Below are positions 61,002 through 64,000 of a stretch of DNA of 64,000 nucleotides, one piece after another. Positions within the stretch are counted from its first letter, which is position 1, and each line of letters opens with the position of its first letter. Position numbers and translations under genes: made by a program. The notes beneath the pieces are model-generated. The model had not been told where the DNA came from. It was given only the letters and a program-made list of their open reading frames with translations, and ran no database searches. Source of the stretch: Paenibacillus sp. NEAU-GSW1 (GTDB lineage: Bacteria > Bacillota > Bacilli > Paenibacillales > Paenibacillaceae); NCBI RefSeq assembly GCF_009737085.1, contig NZ_WOVL01000007.1, forward strand, positions 87,494 through 151,493, in the 5' to 3' direction.

Positions 61002-62536
61002 TTTCTAATGCCCCAAGTGAAGCGGGGCGGGTAATGTTGTAGTGTATTTCTTTGATTGTTCCGTCTTCGTTGATTTCGATTTTTTTGATAAGTCGTTGAA
61101 GAACCTGTTTCAATACTTGCTCATCATCAATATCTAATTTAGCGAAGCGGGAGACTTTCTTCTTAAAGGCATGGAGCTGTTCTTCCGTGTCTTTTTTTGG
61201 TTTCTAAAGCAACTTCAAGTTCTAGCTTTTTTTGAGACAGTTTACCTTGTTCTTCTTGGATATACTCGTTCTGAGCCTTGAATCGCTCAAGGTCGATATT
61301 TTTCTCCATATAAAGTTGTAACAAAGCTTGAAACTCTTTGTTTAACTTATTGAGACGATTTGTTACGTTCACTAATTCTTTCATGTACTTCGATTGTTGT
61401 TCGTTTGCTTTGCTGTTAGCCGCCCCATATAGCTTCTCTACCTTGACGGTATTAGCAATTAATTCCTTTAAGTCGCCTTTTACTGCTTGCAGTAAAGTAT
61501 TTGCCCCGACTATATGAGACGAGTAATATGAAGCAGAGTGTTTAACGTACCCAACGCAAACATAAGCCCCTCCGTCCTTCTTTCTTCTGTCCTTACGGAA
61601 GGTCATTCCTTTACCGCAATCGGAGCAAACAGCGATATGAGCAAATAAACTTTCATTCCCATTGTTTTTGTTTTGCCCTTTTTGTTTCATCATTTCCAGT
61701 ACCATAATATGTTCATCCATTGAAATAATAGCGGGGTGGGCATTTTCATGAACGATTTGTTGTTGGGTGTCTACCTTTTTACGTTTCTTCGAAATAAAAT
61801 CCCTTGTTTCTTCTTGATGATGGACAAGAGTACCTGTATAAACAATGTTTTTAAGAATCAATCGTATTGTGCTTTGTCCCCATAAAGTTCCTGCATTACT
61901 TCCGCCTGACACTGTTCTTGGGGTGGGGATACCTTTGTCAATTAGATAATTGCTGATCTTGTACATTCCCCAATCCTGATAAAGATACAGGTCGAAAATT
62001 TCTCTGACTACAGGAGCATCAAGTTCAAGTCGTTTACCCGTGTTGTCTCGTTTATAACCAAAAGCAGGAAGAGAAGCCTTGTAGACTCCTTTCATTGCAC
62101 TCGCTCTCAAACCCATTTTTATTCGTTCCGACGACTTGGAACTTTCTTCTTCAGCGAGTACCGCTCTCAAATTAAAGTTTAGTTTGCTTGTTCCTCCTGT
62201 CTCAGAGTCGTAACAATCTTCAGGTAAGATTAAGCGGATACCTTGATTCTCAATTTCTCGGGCAGTCAGAAGATTTTCAATAGTGTTTCTTCCTAACCTA
62301 GAAACCGATTTGGCAATTACAGCATCAAACTTCTTCTTTTTTGCGTCTTGAAGCAACTGAAGTAATTCCGCTCGTTTTTCTCTTGTAGCCCCGCTGATTC
62401 CGTTGTCCACGTATTGCCGGACAACAGTCCAACCACTTTGGGTGGCTATAGAAGTCGCAAATGAAATCTGATTCTCAAGACTGTTCTTCTGAGCGTCTCT
62501 TTTTGTACTCACACGTGCATATATAGCAACTCTCAT
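60988..62536 (-). pseudogene. Large serine recombinase, 1-nt frameshift in an A7 run
   Basis: MRVAIYARVSTKRDAQKNSL starts the resolvase catalytic domain (the Ser in ARVST), with DNGISGATREKR and VIAKSVSRLGRN. The recombinase domain (about 160-260: MYKISNYLIDKGIPTPRTVS) and zinc-ribbon domain (about 290-340: VCSDCGKGMTFRKDRRKKDG) follow, then a coiled coil. The frame stops at 61163, but after a 7-A run (61193-61199) the alternate frame continues DTEEQLHAFKKKVSRFAKLD through KIEINEDGTIKEIHYNITRP to a stop at 60988, giving about 515 residues. So either a sequencing error, slippage or a real truncation. Integrates or excises an element whose ends are not in the window. Confidence 0.8.
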
Positions 62537-62537
62537 A

Positions 62538-62696
62538 TTACCTTACCGTCCCTTCCGTGTCCGATTCACAAGGAACAGCATTTGCTCTTTCTTCATGGTA
62601 AGAAGTACCCATAACTTTGTCAATTTGACTATTCAGAATGGATAGTAAGATGTCCTCTAGACTGGACGTTCCGGTAAAGGTTCGTTTGATTTTCAT
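62538..62696 (-). CDS. Small ORF upstream of the serine recombinase
   Basis: A 52-residue protein starting MKIKRTFTGTSSLEDILLSI and ending CESDTEGTVR. AGGAGGGG lies 8 nt before the ATG at 62696, and it stops 1 bp before the recombinase start, so the two are coupled. Small genes of this type precede serine recombinases in many Firmicutes elements, and this one might be a directionality factor or recombinase partner. Not assigned to a family with certainty. Confidence 0.6.
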   Translation of the reverse strand: MKIKRTFTGTSSLEDILLSILNSQIDKVMGTSYHEERANAVPCESDTEGTVR

Positions 62697-62854
62697 GATG
62701 TCATCCCCTCCTACTAGTAGTGGTCACTCTATGTAGGAAGAAAGGTGCGAACCTATTATGATAAGAAGTTGTGTTGAAGAAATGTCTTGTGGGATACTGG
62801 AATTAAGATAAGCATAGGTCAGTTTCAGATATTAATATTTAAGTATCGGGGGGA

Positions 62855-63382
62855 TTGAATATTACTGACACTATATATGTACATGTTCGACATTGGCTAT
62901 TTTGGTATGGAGTATATGGATTCTGCGACAAAAGTTGTAATGATGAAATTACATTGTTTTCTGACAAGGACAAAAATAACTTTTTAGGATATTTCGATTT
63001 ATTGACTCAGCCCTGCCTCATAAATTTATTGAATAATGAACTAGATAAAACAGAAGACAAAGAATTTTGTGACGAGATTGAAGAGTTCATAAATGGAAAT
63101 AAGGATATCGACTATAGTTATATATATCCGAGGGATGAAGAAGATATCTTATGTCAAGTTGACCACTTTGCACCGATGAATGATAAAGGCCACAAGCCTA
63201 CCTACATTTATGTATGGTCAAAGCTTTCAAAAGATTGGGATATGATGAGTATTAATAGAATAGTAAAAATACTAGCAAACGATTTCTTACACATGGATAT
63301 TAAAAAAGTGCAACTGTTAGACATACCGACATATGAAGAAACGAAAGTGTCATATGAAAAGGATTATGAACCTTACATCTGA
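62855..63382 (+). CDS. Hypothetical protein
   Basis: A 175-residue acidic protein: MNITDTIYVHVRHWLFWYGV, FCDKSCNDEITLFSDKDKNN, LLTQPCLINLLNNELDKTED, YIYPRDEEDILCQVDHFAPM and MSINRIVKILANDFLHMDIK. No family recognised. It could be an immunity or anti-defence protein, given its size and charge. The TTG at 62855 is only 1-2 nt after GGGGGG, so the true start is uncertain. AT-rich and probably foreign. Confidence 0.5.
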   Translation: MNITDTIYVHVRHWLFWYGVYGFCDKSCNDEITLFSDKDKNNFLGYFDLLTQPCLINLLNNELDKTEDKEFCDEIEEFINGNKDIDYSYIYPRDEEDILCQVDHFAPMNDKGHKPTYIYVWSKLSKDWDMMSINRIVKILANDFLHMDIKKVQLLDIPTYEETKVSYEKDYEPYI

Positions 63383-63431
63383 GAACAACAGGTGGGGGGA
63401 GGTGAAGTAATAAAGTCTTGGGAGGATTTAG

Positions 63432-63836
63432 ATGGCACTAGAACATGAGTTTTATCTCATTCCTATTACAATAGATGTAGAACGATTTTGGATGAATAGA
63501 GAAAACAATCCTAAAGTTATAGATAGTGTAGTGATACATGATGACATTGTTCAGTACGTTAGTGATACATTAAAATGGATTCCGAGTAGAAATCCAGCTC
63601 TAAATGGGACACCAGCTGGTGCGGGGATTAACTATCACGGCGTGACTCTTTTTGATGAGATTTCTGCTAGGAATTTAAAAAGTGTATTTTCCTCTTGGAG
63701 AGATTTATTTCTGAATTCACCGACAGCATTGGAGCTTACAGGAGAATTTGTTATGGTTGAGGGTGGGGAACAATCTGGTTATTATGAAAAGTTAGTTTAT
63801 AATCGGATGAAATCATTAAGCAAATCGAAAAGATAA
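63432..63836 (+). CDS. Hypothetical protein, immunity-like
   Basis: A 134-residue protein. MALEHEFYLIPITIDVERFW, then DDIVQYVSDTLKWIPSRNPA, GINYHGVTLFDEISARNLKS and LTGEFVMVEGGEQSGYYEKL. Its style, short beta/alpha with ISARNLKS and VFSSWRDLFLNS, recalls immunity proteins of polymorphic toxins, but I cannot name a family. GGGAGG lies before ATG 63432. It follows the previous hypothetical gene by 49 bp, probably cotranscribed. Confidence 0.5.
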   Translation: MALEHEFYLIPITIDVERFWMNRENNPKVIDSVVIHDDIVQYVSDTLKWIPSRNPALNGTPAGAGINYHGVTLFDEISARNLKSVFSSWRDLFLNSPTALELTGEFVMVEGGEQSGYYEKLVYNRMKSLSKSKR

Positions 63837-63930
63837 TTTCATTTTCTGATAGATTGTCCGAAGGTAAATTTTATTTATACCATTGTGGAATATAGAGCTT
63901 TGCTTGAGACTGTAAAATAATTTGTGTAAA

Positions 63931-63977
63931 CTCTCAAACCAATATGAATTAAACTAAGAGAAAGGTTGGTTTGAGAG
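63931..63977 (+). promoter_or_regulatory. Hairpin that would cover the ribosome binding site of the edge gene
   Basis: Perfect 10-bp arms CTCTCAAACC (63931-63940) and GGTTTGAGAG (63968-63977). The second arm includes the GAGAGG that would be the ribosome binding site for the ATG at 63979 or GTG at 63988. This suggests translational control or an operator. Confidence 0.6.
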
Positions 63978-63978
63978 G

Positions 63979-64000
63979 ATGACACAAGTGGCACGATTTA
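63979..64000 (+). CDS. Partial gene leaving the window
   Basis: ATG ACA CAA GTG GCA CGA TTT: begins MTQVARF, or VARF from the GTG at 63988, which has GAGAGG 9 nt upstream. Too short to identify. The window ends here. Confidence 0.4.

Noticed and set aside
61163..62536. Intact 457-residue recombinase
   Set aside because: The last residues after the A7 run do not match the family, and the other frame gives the expected C-terminus, so the gene is treated as frameshifted.

Overview
The window looks like a chromosomal stretch of a spore-forming Bacillales bacterium, most likely Paenibacillus or a close relative. The evidence is a small acid-soluble spore protein (Tlp) behind a sigma-G-like promoter, a VrrA-like acidic/basic spore protein, the YerC regulator, and a lipid kinase (DgkB) next to the 23S rRNA methyltransferase RlmCD, plus GGAGG-type ribosome binding sites with frequent GTG and TTG starts. 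No tRNA, rRNA or CRISPR array was seen.

Layout. (1) 1-5.4 kb is housekeeping sequence: a 113-bp tandem repeat array at the left edge, tlp, a VrrA-like gene, yerC, a CbiX/SirB-type chelatase, dgkB, a MITE-like repeat and rlmCD. (2) 5.4-46 kb is an accessory region dominated by defence genes. It holds an acetyltransferase, an IS1595 remnant, a methyltransferase, a gutted zeta-toxin-like gene, a WYL regulator with an ADP-ribosylglycohydrolase, a VWA protein that has lost its metal site, a HIRAN protein with a second AddAB-like helicase-nuclease, a PLD-SNF2 helicase with a DUF4391-like protein, a type III restriction-modification pair with an XRE regulator, a helicase remnant followed by an McrB/McrC-like pair, an HD hydrolase, degraded genes, a complete type I Wadjet operon (jetABCD), an IS3 element, a second WYL regulator and a DJ-1/PfpI protein. 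A 30-bp identical direct repeat carrying a terminator occurs right after rlmCD (5376) and again at 45968, so it brackets this region. (3) 46-53.9 kb has a BlaI/BlaR1-type pair with two operators, a DMT transporter, an 18-residue ORF, DUF4256-like and ankyrin proteins, a phosphatase, and a carbamoyltransferase gene with a near-consensus promoter overlapped by two tandem ARG boxes. (4) 53-60.8 kb has a C1q/TNF-like protein and a four-gene overlapping operon (pseudo-receiver protein, HEAT protein, GT2 glycosyltransferase, large membrane-anchored glycoside-hydrolase-like protein), probably an exopolysaccharide system. (5) 60.8-64 kb is the edge of another mobile element: a serine recombinase tail fragment, a frameshifted large serine recombinase with a small partner ORF, two unknown small genes, and a hairpin over the start of a gene that leaves the window.

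How they work together. The 8-43 kb part is a layered anti-plasmid/anti-phage island. Three related roughly 60-bp sequences (10580, 12195, 34057) each lie just after a terminator and ahead of a different unit, and may be a shared regulatory element. Several genes in the island are internally deleted (zeta toxin, VWA, large helicase, gamma-glutamylcyclotransferase), which indicates repeated deletion and turnover. The best candidates for undescribed biology are the shared upstream elements, the HIRAN-AddB-AddA unit, the WYL/ADP-ribosylglycohydrolase pair, the PLD-SNF2/DUF4391/type III cluster and the exopolysaccharide operon.
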